From positions 434,001-498,000 of the forward strand of contig NZ_JABRWQ010000004.1 in NCBI RefSeq assembly GCF_013249065.1: a stretch of DNA of 64,000 nucleotides, read 5' to 3'. This document shows, one piece after another, positions 26,734-35,751 of this stretch; position 1 is the first letter of the stretch, and each line of letters opens with the position of its first letter. The DNA comes from Winogradskyella litoriviva. GTDB lineage: Bacteria; Bacteroidota; Bacteroidia; Flavobacteriales; Flavobacteriaceae. A model generated the notes under the pieces. The model searched no databases and had not been told where the DNA came from. It worked only from the letters and a program-made list of their open reading frames with translations. Made by a program: the position numbers and the translations under genes.

Positions 26734-27554
26734 GCGCTTTTATAAGGGTATTTTAAAGTTAAAATAGTGCCTTTGCCTGCTCTAGATTCTAATTGAAAAT
26801 CTGCATTTAATAATTCAGCACGTTTTTCCATATTTATTAAACCAGAGCTTTTTTCTGCAGTTTTAATATTAAAACCAATTCCATTGTCTTCTGCAGTAAT
26901 ACTTAAGACTTTTTCTTGATAATCGATAGTGATTTTTAATTGGTCTGCTTCGGCATATTTTAAGGTATTAGAGAAAAACTCTTGAAGTATTCGAAATAAT
27001 ATAATTTCGTCCTTTTTATTTTCAAAATCAACCTTCTCACCTATTATAGATACACTTGCCTCTAATAATCCAGTTTTATTTAAACGATGTATTTCATTTT
27101 TAACAGTTTTTTGAAAACCCAAATTAAAAATAACGTCGCTATTTAAAGACTTAGACAAAGCTCTCACTTCATCTAAAGTACTTTTTAAAGTTTCGGCTGC
27201 ATTACTAACTTTAGTTTTAGCATCATTATCAACCACTTTTACAGCAGCATTCATTTGCATTGTAGACATAACCAACATTTGCCCTATATTATCGTGTAAT
27301 TCTCTACCAATGTGTTTTATAGTTTCATCTTGAATTTCTTGTTGAGTTTTAATAAGCTCTTCATCAAATTTTTGCTGTTGTTTAACTTGGTTAATCAATA
27401 ATTGGTTTTTTCGTTTCTGAAACACAACAAAAAACAACACAAAAGCCGTAACCAATGTTAACGTAATAAAAATAACATAAGAAATTAATGCTATTTCTTC
27501 GTTACTAATTGTTTTCTGATATGCAGAGGATAAAGAAATCCAAAAGTATAACAT
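26730..27554 (-). CDS. Membrane-bound sensor histidine kinase (NarX/DesK type)
   Basis: A 274-residue kinase with a single N-terminal membrane segment (about residues 23-45), a coiled-coil stalk rich in Gln and Lys, a HisKA_3-type dimerisation domain with the phosphorylatable His in IGRELHDNIGQML (about residue 87), and a HATPase domain with FFSNTLKYA and DNGIGF. No periplasmic sensor domain is present, so the signal likely comes from the membrane or a partner. The ATG at 27554 lies 64 bases inside the upstream membrane gene, in another frame, suggesting coupled translation. No response regulator is nearby. Confidence 0.85.
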   Translation of the reverse strand: MLYFWISLSSAYQKTISNEEIALISYVIFITLTLVTAFVLFFVVFQKRKNQLLINQVKQQQKFDEELIKTQQEIQDETIKHIGRELHDNIGQMLVMSTMQMNAAVKVVDNDAKTKVSNAAETLKSTLDEVRALSKSLNSDVIFNLGFQKTVKNEIHRLNKTGLLEASVSIIGEKVDFENKKDEIILFRILQEFFSNTLKYAEADQLKITIDYQEKVLSITAEDNGIGFNIKTAEKSSGLINMEKRAELLNADFQLESRAGKGTILTLKYPYKSA

Positions 27555-28201
27555 GAGTATAATAATATATTTGCGATAAACAGGTAAAAATATCTAAAAT
27601 CTAAAAAATCTTTATTGATTGCGTACAAATAGCCATCAAAAATAAATAAAGGACTTACACATAAAAACCATAATAAAATACCTGTACTCAAATAGAAAAT
27701 TGGTGACTTATAGAAATACAATATTTTATCACTGTTTAACAATTCAAAATAATAGAGCATTACAAAAATAAAAACGGCAAATGTTTGCATTAAAAAATCA
27801 TATGGTAATGACATTTTAAAAAAATTGCCACTAATAGCAAAATACAATATCGTTGAACAACTAATAAAAACAACTACAAAAACGATAATTTTTTGAGAAA
27901 CTTTACTTTTGAGTATCCTATTAAAAAAAAGACCCAAAAAAAATATTGTTGAAAAATTATAAATATTATAAAGCCAAGTATTTCTACATAACTCACTATT
28001 TTTTATCCAAATAAAAATTTCATTATCGTAATTATTTAGCAAGATGTAACCATACATTCCAAAAGTTTCAACAAAAACAATTACCCAGAGAAACCAAATA
28101 AAAGGTTGAACTCTGTTGTCTTTTGTCTTTAAATAGTAGAACGAACCCGACAAAGCCGCAATAAGCTCCATGAGATGAAAAACAAAATCATCAAAACCCA
28201 T
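27491..28201 (-). CDS. Polytopic membrane protein of unknown function
   Basis: A 236-residue protein with about seven predicted membrane segments, beginning MGFDDFVFHLMELIAALSG. No catalytic motif is seen. The seven-segment layout followed by a kinase with no sensor domain suggests a separate sensor subunit, similar in idea to 7TM-type receptors of diverse histidine kinases, but this is inference. It overlaps the kinase gene by 64 bases and starts 20 bases after the Gly-rich anchored protein. Confidence 0.6.
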   Translation of the reverse strand: MGFDDFVFHLMELIAALSGSFYYLKTKDNRVQPFIWFLWVIVFVETFGMYGYILLNNYDNEIFIWIKNSELCRNTWLYNIYNFSTIFFLGLFFNRILKSKVSQKIIVFVVVFISCSTILYFAISGNFFKMSLPYDFLMQTFAVFIFVMLYYFELLNSDKILYFYKSPIFYLSTGILLWFLCVSPLFIFDGYLYAINKDFLDFRYFYLFIANILLYSCYTFGFLYPLHIRKQLVTKK

Positions 28202-28221
28202 TAATAAACGTTTAAAATACT

Positions 28222-28734
28222 TTATTGCGGATAATTTGCTCCTGGTGGTTTTCCGTGACCGCCATTATTTAATCCGTCAGAATTAGTTAAATCTCCTCCA
28301 CCTCCTTGAAATGAAAAGATACTTCCTTTAGATTTTGCATCATATCCTGTTGGTACAAAAAGCAATGTTGTTAAACCAGGAATAGAATCTACAGTTGGAT
28401 GTGCACCAATATATAGACGTAATCCATCCATAGTTTTCTGATTATCTGCAGCTTGCTGTTTTGCGTACGCTATATAATCTTCTATAACCTCTAATTTAAA
28501 CCAAGACGATCTATTATCTTCAATTTTAAGAGGGTTAAATAATGAATCATTTATAAGTTTATATCTTTCATTATAAGCTTGAGTCATTGTTTTAATTTTC
28601 GCTGGAGATATTATACCAGATGGAGGCTTAACCATTGGAGGTTCTTCAATCGTTCTTAAATCATTCTGAGTATAAAAATACATAACGGTAGCACCCAAAA
28701 TGATACCTAGGACAAGTAATACAAAATTTTTCAT
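28222..28734 (-). CDS. Membrane-anchored protein with Gly-rich tail
   Basis: A 170-residue protein with one N-terminal membrane anchor (FVLLVLGIILGATVMYFY), a middle soluble domain, and a C-terminus rich in Gly, Asn and Pro (FQGGGGDLTNSDGLNNGGHG). It faces the periplasm by the charge pattern. No known domain was recognised. It is the first gene of a three-gene set with the membrane protein and the kinase and may be the periplasmic part of that system. Confidence 0.6.
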   Translation of the reverse strand: MKNFVLLVLGIILGATVMYFYTQNDLRTIEEPPMVKPPSGIISPAKIKTMTQAYNERYKLINDSLFNPLKIEDNRSSWFKLEVIEDYIAYAKQQAADNQKTMDGLRLYIGAHPTVDSIPGLTTLLFVPTGYDAKSKGSIFSFQGGGGDLTNSDGLNNGGHGKPPGANYPQ

Positions 28735-28820
28735 ATTTATCTAAATTTAGTTAATAGCTAATGTAAATTATTGATTTTATTTAACATATGGAATTTTTAA
28801 TCAAAGGTTTTCTTACAATT

Positions 28821-29669
28821 TTAACCTTTTAGCCTGATTCTTAAAGCATTACCAGTAGCTTTCTGACTTAAGACATTCACAGAGTTTTCTGTTAATTGAA
28901 AAATTCTTGGATATCCACCTGTTGTTTGACAATCTCTCATTAAAACAATCAGCTGACCAGATGGTGTTAATTGAACCGTTCCTGGCAAAACTGGCGCTGT
29001 TAAAATTGGTGCTAAATTATTTTTAAACTCAGGTATTAATTGATATGCCATTCGATTATTGTATTTAGAAATCTTAAAATCTTGTTTACATATCAATAGT
29101 TGTTGTTCTTTTGATAAATTATGAAACTCTGGACCTCTGCTGGCTTCTAAAATATCAGTTTTAAAATGTGAAGAATTATATTTGAGCTTTGCGTTTTTTT
29201 GATTGACAATATTAGAAGAACTTGAGTACTCTATAATATCATTTTTAGCAATTTTTACAGTTGTTGTAATCTCTTTTGCCATGCTTCTACTTCCTAATAC
29301 AAAATCTGACAACAATCCACCTTTTACGGCAAGATACGTTCTAAATCCACCTTCAGCATGTCTAAAAGAAATAATGTCATTAGCCTTAACTAAAATTGAT
29401 TTAAACATTTCAATGGCATTTCCGTTTAACACTGGTCGCATATTTGCACCTGTAATGACAATTGTGGTAGGTTTTAAAAATTGAAGTTCAGCACCAATCA
29501 TAGTCATCTCTAAAACAGCACAATCTATATCATTCCCTAAAAGTCTGTTTGCAAATTCACCTGAATAACTATCCATAACACCAGAAACAGGCACACCAAA
29601 ATTACGATATCCATAACGTCCTTGATCTTGCACTGTAGAGTAAAATCCTGCTTTTAATACTTTAATCAT
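28821..29669 (-). CDS. pxpC: 5-oxoprolinase subunit C
   Basis: A 282-residue protein of the biotin-dependent carboxylase-like (KipA/allophanate hydrolase C-terminal) family. It begins MIKVLKAGFYSTVQDQGRYGYRNFGVPVSG, the strongly conserved opening of PxpC, and continues with AVLEMTMIGAELQF and TGANMRP. PxpABC hydrolyses the cyclic amide 5-oxoproline (pyroglutamate) to glutamate using ATP. It overlaps pxpB by eight bases. Confidence 0.93.
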   Translation of the reverse strand: MIKVLKAGFYSTVQDQGRYGYRNFGVPVSGVMDSYSGEFANRLLGNDIDCAVLEMTMIGAELQFLKPTTIVITGANMRPVLNGNAIEMFKSILVKANDIISFRHAEGGFRTYLAVKGGLLSDFVLGSRSMAKEITTTVKIAKNDIIEYSSSSNIVNQKNAKLKYNSSHFKTDILEASRGPEFHNLSKEQQLLICKQDFKISKYNNRMAYQLIPEFKNNLAPILTAPVLPGTVQLTPSGQLIVLMRDCQTTGGYPRIFQLTENSVNVLSQKATGNALRIRLKG

Positions 29670-30393
29670 TAATTAAAAGTGTTTTTGCATCAAACCTTGA
29701 ATGTGCTATTTCATTTTGAATTTCTAAATATTTAGATTTTGAAATAGCATGAAACTTTACTTTATCACCAGCTTTAATATAACAAGGTGGATTCTGTTTT
29801 GGGTTAAATAATTCTATAGGAGAATTACCAATAATATGCCATCCTCCAGGACTGTCTTGAGGGTAAATTCCTGTTTGTTCTCCACCTATCGCAACCGAGC
29901 CTTTTTTAACGTTAAGATTAGGTGTTTCTTTACGATTTAAATGTAAGCTAGAATCAAGTCCACCCAAGTATAAAAATCCAGGTAAAAATCCGATAAAAAA
30001 AACAGTATAAATAGGTGCCGTGTGACGCTTAATAATTTCAAGTTTTGAAAGCTTTTTTTCTCTAGAATATTTCTCTAAATCTACACCAAATTCAGCATCA
30101 TAACACACAGGAATTTTAAAAGTAAGAGATTCTAAATAGTTAGTTTCTAACAAGCCTAGATATAATTGTTTTAAGTCTATAAACCTATCATTGACATTAT
30201 CAATAGTAAAATCATAAATTACTAATAATGAATTATATCCAGTTATTATCTCAACAATTAATTTACTATAATTAAGTTGGATTTTATTTTTAAAATTCAG
30301 TATATCTTTTAACATAAAATCATCAATAATCGCTGGCCATTCTATTAAAATAGAACGTTCACTATACTGCGAATATCGAAGTTTATATTCCAA
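29662..30393 (-). CDS. pxpB: 5-oxoprolinase subunit B
   Basis: A 243-residue KipI/allophanate-hydrolase-subunit-1-like protein. Typical segments are GFLPGFLYLGGLDSSLHLNRKETPNL, GSVAIGGEQTGIYPQDSPGGWHIIG and the following NPKQNPPCYIKAGD. The frame begins with TTG at 30391-30393, six bases after the pxpA stop; the first in-frame ATG would remove 26 conserved residues, so the TTG start is accepted. Subunits B and C are thought to phosphorylate or activate the substrate for PxpA. Confidence 0.92.
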   Translation of the reverse strand: MEYKLRYSQYSERSILIEWPAIIDDFMLKDILNFKNKIQLNYSKLIVEIITGYNSLLVIYDFTIDNVNDRFIDLKQLYLGLLETNYLESLTFKIPVCYDAEFGVDLEKYSREKKLSKLEIIKRHTAPIYTVFFIGFLPGFLYLGGLDSSLHLNRKETPNLNVKKGSVAIGGEQTGIYPQDSPGGWHIIGNSPIELFNPKQNPPCYIKAGDKVKFHAISKSKYLEIQNEIAHSRFDAKTLLIND

Positions 30394-30399
30394 AAAAAG

Positions 30400-31140
30400 T
30401 TATCGAATTTTAATATTATTAATTTCTAAATTAGTCGCTAAATAGCTTAAAATTTCTAGTGCATTTTCGGTGTCACCATGTACGCAAATCGTTGTTGCTT
30501 TTAACATCACATCTACTCTATTTATAGACGTTATTTTTTGATGTTTTATAATACCTAAAACATGATTCAAAGCTGCTTCTTTTGAATGCAATATAGCATT
30601 GCTTTTTTGACGTGAAACCAAAGACAAATCATCATTGTAATTTCGGTCTGCAAAAGCCTCATAAGCCACTTTAATCCCTTCCCTTTTTGCCTGTTTTGCT
30701 ATTACAGAATTAAAAGGTGCATATAACTTTATAGGTAAAGCTAATTCTTTAACTACATCAATAATCACTTTTGCTGTAACTTTATCTTTTGCCGCCAAAT
30801 TATATAATGCTCCATGAGGCTTAATATGATGCAAGAGCAAACCTTCTGTTTCAACAATTGATTTTAATTTTAAAACTTGACACAATAGACTTTTAAACAA
30901 TGTATTGTCTGACATTTCCATAATATGTCTGCCAAAATTATCTTTATCAGGAAAAGAAGGATGCGCTCCTATTTTAACCTTGTATTGTTTTGCAAGTTTA
31001 ATGGTATTAATCATGCTTACCTCATCGCCTACATGTCCACCACAAGCTATATTACAAGAAGATAGAAATGGCATTAAATCGTTTTCATTCCCAATTCCCT
31101 CTCCAACATCCGCATTTATATCAATGGTATAATTATCCAT
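30400..31140 (-). CDS. pxpA: 5-oxoprolinase subunit A (LamB/YcsF family)
   Basis: A 246-residue TIM-barrel-like protein. The opening IDINADVGEGIGNENDLMPFLSSCNIACGGHVGD is the family signature, followed by IGAHPSFPDKDNFGRHIM and HIKPHGALYNLAAKD. It is the presumed catalytic subunit of the three-part 5-oxoprolinase. It starts immediately after the Nramp-like gene ends (one base between), so the five genes from 28821 to 33480 form one operon. Confidence 0.94.
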   Translation of the reverse strand: MDNYTIDINADVGEGIGNENDLMPFLSSCNIACGGHVGDEVSMINTIKLAKQYKVKIGAHPSFPDKDNFGRHIMEMSDNTLFKSLLCQVLKLKSIVETEGLLLHHIKPHGALYNLAAKDKVTAKVIIDVVKELALPIKLYAPFNSVIAKQAKREGIKVAYEAFADRNYNDDLSLVSRQKSNAILHSKEAALNHVLGIIKHQKITSINRVDVMLKATTICVHGDTENALEILSYLATNLEINNIKIR

Positions 31141-31141
31141 A

Positions 31142-32368
31142 TTACAACAAATTAAACACGCTTAATATCCCTTTTAAGCCTAAAAAGATTGTGATTACTA
31201 AAATAATAAGCCCTAAGAGATTCTGAAGTTTAGTATTTTTATAAGTTCCTAAAACTGATGATTTATTCATTATCCAAAGTAAAAAACCAGCTATAATAGG
31301 CAGTAATAAGCCATTTGCTACTTGTGCAAATTGTATAATCTCAATAGATTTAAAACCACTACTAGAAAAAATAACACCTAATAACACAATTGATATCCAA
31401 ACCGCTTTAAATTTTTTAGATTTTAAATCAGCATCCCAACCCAAGCAACCACTCGTTACAAAGGACGCAGCTAAAGGAGCTGTAATTGCACTTGTTATTC
31501 CGGCTGCAAATAATCCTATTGCTAAAAAGTATTTTGCAAAACGACCAAACAACGGTTCTAATCCTAATGCTAAATCCGACGCATTTTCAATAGTTTCTTT
31601 CTGTATAGCTGAGGCTGCAATGATGATACACATTGAAACAATTCCTCCTAAAACAACAGCAACTAAAGTATCCTTTTTAGCGAGTTTTAAATCTGTCTTG
31701 TCACTCCACTTTGTTTTTGCCAAAGAAGCATGCAAAAAAATATTATATGGCACTACCGTTGTGCCTATAAGAGCTATAACAGATAAAACACTACCAACAG
31801 GTGCTTTAGGGATAAAAACACCTTTAACAATTTCTATAAAATTAGGTTTGGTAATAATAGCTGTAGCTATAAATGCAAAACTCATTAATATCACTAAAAA
31901 CACGAAGATTTTTTCTAGCATTTTATAACTTCCTATGTAAAGTAAAATAAAGGCTATTGCTCCAATAATTAAACTCATCACATTGAGTTTTAGGCGTCCT
32001 ATTTCCCACACTATACTGCCAACAATAGCTTCCACACCTAAGGCGCCTCCACTAATGTTTCCGGCTTCGTATGCAGCATTTCCAATTACAATTGCACTTA
32101 GTATTAGTAAAATTGCCAACACCTTAACAACAGGATGTTTTATTTCTTCTCTAATAATTTCAGACAATCCTTTTTGAGCCACTATACCTAATCTAGCTGC
32201 CATTTCTTGTAATACAATAGTTGCAAAAATAGACAATGCCATAGCCCACAAAAGAGCATAGCCAAAATTAACACCTGCTAAAGTGCAAACTGTTACTGTA
32301 CCAGGACCAATAAATGCAGCAGCAATTAATGGACCTGGACCAATATTTTTAAAAAACTTTGTTATCAT
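31142..32368 (-). CDS. Nramp-family transporter lacking the canonical metal-binding motifs (YcsG-like)
   Basis: A 408-residue, about eleven-helix membrane protein with the Nramp fold. The first helix reads GPGPLIAAAFIGPGTVTVCTLAG: the metal-binding DPGN of true Nramp proteins is GPGT here. In helix six the conserved MPH motif is replaced by VVPYNIFLHASL, so Met and His are lost too. This makes manganese or iron transport unlikely. In Bacillus subtilis the related ycsG lies beside ycsF (pxpA), and the same pairing here suggests uptake of 5-oxoproline or a related organic acid. Overlaps the DUF2891 gene by four bases. Confidence 0.85.
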   Translation of the reverse strand: MITKFFKNIGPGPLIAAAFIGPGTVTVCTLAGVNFGYALLWAMALSIFATIVLQEMAARLGIVAQKGLSEIIREEIKHPVVKVLAILLILSAIVIGNAAYEAGNISGGALGVEAIVGSIVWEIGRLKLNVMSLIIGAIAFILLYIGSYKMLEKIFVFLVILMSFAFIATAIITKPNFIEIVKGVFIPKAPVGSVLSVIALIGTTVVPYNIFLHASLAKTKWSDKTDLKLAKKDTLVAVVLGGIVSMCIIIAASAIQKETIENASDLALGLEPLFGRFAKYFLAIGLFAAGITSAITAPLAASFVTSGCLGWDADLKSKKFKAVWISIVLLGVIFSSSGFKSIEIIQFAQVANGLLLPIIAGFLLWIMNKSSVLGTYKNTKLQNLLGLIILVITIFLGLKGILSVFNLL

Positions 32369-33480
32369 TTACCAATGGAATTCAATGCATAAATAGCAAA
32401 ACTCCCTAACCAATGACCACCTTCATAACTATCACCAACAATACTTGGTAAAGAATAATTGATGTGTTTATTAGCTAAGTTTTTTAAATGTTTAAACTCA
32501 GGTAAATCTTGTGCTATATAATTTAAGCTCCATGCTCTAGAAAAATTTACGCCATCTAGATGTACTAGCTTGCCATCGGTTCTGTCTGAAACTTCGCCTA
32601 CCGACCAATCAAAAGTTTCATCATTTAGTTCTGGTAAAAAATCGTTAATCCATACATTAAAATCAGCATGGTCTAAGACGCGCTTCATTAAAGCAGCCTC
32701 CTCCAAACAAGGAGATAGAAAATCGAAGCCACTTGGCTCCCATTCTATCGGACAATTTTGGTCATCTTCAAAAAAATATTTTGCACGTTTTGTTATTAAC
32801 ATAGCCAATTCTTCATTATTAACAGTTATAGCATAATCATACGCAAAACTCATCCCAAAAGCTGTATTAGGATGTTCACCAACACGAATAGGATATTTTA
32901 ATTTTGGTAAAAACTCAATATACTTCCCAACAATTAAATCTGTTAATGGCTGTAAGTTAGCTTCTAACTCTTTAGCAACTGCACTATCCCAAGTATGTAA
33001 CTCTTCGGCTAGTTTTAACAACCAAGCCCAACCGTATGTTCTTTCGAAAGACTTATTGTGTTCACCCTTAAAATACAACAATTCCTGAGTTATGTTTTCT
33101 TTTGAAATATTATACAGAAGCTTTTGTTGTATTTCAGCTTTATTCTCCAAATTTGGAAACTGTTTTAAAAGCGACACTAAACTCCAATGCCCATGAACAG
33201 CAGAATGCCAATCGAAACATCCATAAAACGCAGGATGTAGTTGGCTAGGTGTTTTTAAATCAGATACATTACCAATGGTTTGATTGAGTTTATTTGGATA
33301 TTCTGTATTAATACAGTTAATAGGTAATTGTGCTAAATGATTTGCTTGTTGTAGGTTTAAAACCGGAACCTCAACAGCCTCTACAATAGCACTATCTTTT
33401 AATTTGCCTTTTTTTTCCTCAGATGTGTTACAACTTAATAATATGAATGTAAGAATAAAAATAATACAGTATTTGGTCAT
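32365..33480 (-). CDS. DUF2891 family lipoprotein
   Basis: A 371-residue lipoprotein (signal MTKYCIIFILTFILLSC, Cys 17). The mature part is largely helical, with HPAFYGCFDWHSAVHGHWSL, FERTYGWAWLLKLAEELH, HPNTAFGMSF and GGHWLGSFA: His, Trp and Gly clusters spaced like those of alpha/alpha-barrel enzymes. The match to DUF2891 is from memory of the WHSAVHGHW motif. The function is unknown. First gene of the pxp operon, overlapping the transporter gene by four bases, which ties it to 5-oxoproline or peptide-derived metabolites. Confidence 0.8.
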   Translation of the reverse strand: MTKYCIIFILTFILLSCNTSEEKKGKLKDSAIVEAVEVPVLNLQQANHLAQLPINCINTEYPNKLNQTIGNVSDLKTPSQLHPAFYGCFDWHSAVHGHWSLVSLLKQFPNLENKAEIQQKLLYNISKENITQELLYFKGEHNKSFERTYGWAWLLKLAEELHTWDSAVAKELEANLQPLTDLIVGKYIEFLPKLKYPIRVGEHPNTAFGMSFAYDYAITVNNEELAMLITKRAKYFFEDDQNCPIEWEPSGFDFLSPCLEEAALMKRVLDHADFNVWINDFLPELNDETFDWSVGEVSDRTDGKLVHLDGVNFSRAWSLNYIAQDLPEFKHLKNLANKHINYSLPSIVGDSYEGGHWLGSFAIYALNSIGK

Positions 33481-33624
33481 AAAAATAGCTTTAGTATCTA
33501 GTAAAAATACAATAATATACTAGATGACAATTAATATGAAAACCAAAGTAAGAAATATAACTCTAGAACATATTTGCTACAGCGTAACCTGTTATTTTCA
33601 AAACTGAATAAGGTATTTTTAAAT

Positions 33625-35082
33625 TTAAAACTTATATCGCAATCCAAACAATGCTCTAAATTGGGTGTTTTTAAAGGATTGGTTGATATTATCTACTGGT
33701 TTTTCGAAATAATTATAACTAGGCTCTAAAAACAGAATTGTTTTTTTCGCCAAGCTATACGAAATAGTAGAGTTCATTGTTGCTCCAAAAATGGTGCTAT
33801 TTGCACCTAAACTCTCTCCTATCCGTTCATTATCAATAAAAACTCTATTATCTGTTAAAAAATTTACATTGCCACCAAAACCAACTGATAAATCAATTTT
33901 TTTAGCCTTCAATAAATTATATGAAAATTCTAAAGGCACCTGAACATATCCAAATTGCTGCTGTAAAGTACCCTCTTCTGAAAATCCTTCTATTGTAGAC
34001 GTATCGTTAAAAGACGTCTCTGTTAATAAAAATAATATGTCCGGATTATTTACAATACTAAGAGCATTACCTCCTGAAAAAGAAACACTTGTACTTGTGT
34101 AGTTAATATTACTTATTTTTTGACCTAATATATTCTTACCAATCCCAGATTTTACAACAAGTCTATTTGATAAAGCATAACCGACCTTTAGAGCATATAC
34201 AAAGTCATTTTGAGATGCTGTATTTATTGATGTATTCTGAATAGACGACTCAGAACTAGTATTCGCCAAACCTCCCAAAACTTCTACGGACCATTTTAAG
34301 TTCTTATTTACAGCTTGCGTACTATCATTTACATTTTCGTTTTCAGCTATAATTGCAGTACTTAAATCTAAAACACCTGTATTATTAACCTTACTTGCAG
34401 AATCATTACTCACAATTATTTTTTCTTTCTTAAATTTAATTAGAGCTTTATTCTTTATTTCTAATTCGTTATTAATCTTGTCATCCGCTTCTTTAATAAC
34501 ATTTTTATTTATTGCGTTTTTAGAATATTTGTTAGTGAACTTGTAGATTTCATTAACATCGTTTCCATTTTTTAAATCAAGCACATTCTTTAATTCTCCG
34601 GTATTATCTTCTTCGATTTGCAATAATTGATTATTAGTGCTAGTAAGTTGATTTTGATTTTTATTAAATTTTGATTTTTTATTTCCCTCTGTTAATAGCC
34701 TCTTAAACTTTTCATTACTTAATGTTTCTTTCTCAACGCTAAGTTGCTCTGTTAAAGAATCCTTATTAGTATTATTATATGTTGTACTTACCGCAGTTTT
34801 AATTGTTTCTTGATTTGATCTAATAGGTTCTTCACTCTCAATAGATTGTTCTACATCTGTAATTATGTTTATAGAATTACGATCATTTTCAAACAAATTT
34901 GTAAAAAAATACCCAATAAAAAGAACTAATACCGCAGCTGAAGAACCCCAAAAAATCAATAAACGCCTTTTCTTTTTTTCAGGATGTAGTTTAGCCTCAA
35001 TATTATCCCACAACTCCTCAGGAGGTGCTTTGGAGAACCCTTCTAGTTCGCTATATAAATCTTCTATATCATCTTTCTTCAT
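33625..35082 (-). CDS. Inner-membrane anti-sigma-like protein with porin-like C-terminal domain
   Basis: A 485-residue protein with unusual layout: a short cytoplasmic N-terminus (residues 1-40) containing a SELEGFSKAPPEELWDNIEA segment of anti-sigma type, one membrane helix (about 41-61), a long low-complexity Asn/Lys/Glu-rich linker (about 65-260), and a C-terminal part (about 265-485) of alternating strands such as LKVGYALSNRLVVKSGIG, VPLEFSYNLLKAKKIDLSVGFGGN and a final FRALFGLRYKF, as in outer-membrane beta-barrel proteins. There is no signal peptide. It overlaps the upstream ECF sigma factor by four bases, so it is very likely its regulator. Confidence 0.75.
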   Translation of the reverse strand: MKKDDIEDLYSELEGFSKAPPEELWDNIEAKLHPEKKKRRLLIFWGSSAAVLVLFIGYFFTNLFENDRNSINIITDVEQSIESEEPIRSNQETIKTAVSTTYNNTNKDSLTEQLSVEKETLSNEKFKRLLTEGNKKSKFNKNQNQLTSTNNQLLQIEEDNTGELKNVLDLKNGNDVNEIYKFTNKYSKNAINKNVIKEADDKINNELEIKNKALIKFKKEKIIVSNDSASKVNNTGVLDLSTAIIAENENVNDSTQAVNKNLKWSVEVLGGLANTSSESSIQNTSINTASQNDFVYALKVGYALSNRLVVKSGIGKNILGQKISNINYTSTSVSFSGGNALSIVNNPDILFLLTETSFNDTSTIEGFSEEGTLQQQFGYVQVPLEFSYNLLKAKKIDLSVGFGGNVNFLTDNRVFIDNERIGESLGANSTIFGATMNSTISYSLAKKTILFLEPSYNYFEKPVDNINQSFKNTQFRALFGLRYKF

Positions 35083-35633
35083 GATGCGTTCTTATTTAAT
35101 TCTTCATTAATTTTTGTCCTCAGCATACTTTTAGCCCTACTTAACAAGGATTTTGAGGTTCCTGCTGCCATATTTAATTTATTAGCTATAGCTTTATGAC
35201 TATAACCTTCAAAAACATAGAGGTTAAATATCATTCTGTAATTATCTGGTAATTGCTGTATATGCTTTAAAAGCTTATCGTGAGAGACCATAAGACAAGG
35301 CTCTTCTATTTTGTCCTCCACAGAATTGTTTAGGTTAGAATTTTCAATTGCTACGTGTAATCGACGTTGTTTTTTTCTTAAAACCTCTAAAGCTTCATTT
35401 ACAAAAATACGTTTTGCCCAACCTTCAAAACTTCCTTCAAATTTATATTGATTTATCTTTTGAAACAGAATAATAAAGGCGTCTTGAAAAACATCGTCTG
35501 CCTCTGTTTTATTCTTCATATATTTTAGACAAATTCCGTACAATACTGGAGATAGTAACGTATATAATTCACGTTGCCCTTTCCTATCATTCTTAACACA
35601 TTTTTTAATGATTATTTGTAGTTCTTTATCCAA
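35079..35633 (-). CDS. ECF-type RNA polymerase sigma factor
   Basis: A 184-residue sigma-70 factor with region 2 (ADDVFQDAFIILFQKINQYKFEGSFEGWAKRIFVNEALEVLRKKQR) and region 4 (LPDNYRMIFNLYVFEGYSHKAIANKL...). The frame begins with TTG at 35633; an in-frame stop lies six codons upstream and no ATG fits, so the start is TTG. Its stop overlaps the start of the following membrane protein in an ATGA arrangement, the common form for sigma/anti-sigma pairs. Confidence 0.9.
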   Translation of the reverse strand: MDKELQIIIKKCVKNDRKGQRELYTLLSPVLYGICLKYMKNKTEADDVFQDAFIILFQKINQYKFEGSFEGWAKRIFVNEALEVLRKKQRRLHVAIENSNLNNSVEDKIEEPCLMVSHDKLLKHIQQLPDNYRMIFNLYVFEGYSHKAIANKLNMAAGTSKSLLSRAKSMLRTKINEELNKNAS

Positions 35634-35751
35634 ATTGATACTAATCTATAGACTTATGATGATTTTTAAATTATAATTCACATAATTAAACTACTGAAGA
35701 TATTAGCTAATATAAAGGCGATATACCTTTTAAATTTAATGTTACTTTATT

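Noticed and set aside
31142..32368. Manganese/iron transporter MntH
   Set aside because: The DPGN and MPH ligand motifs of MntH are not present and the neighbours concern 5-oxoproline.
34865..35110. Plus-strand open frame across the sigma/anti-sigma junction
   Set aside because: Shadow of two well-supported minus-strand genes, with no signal of its own.
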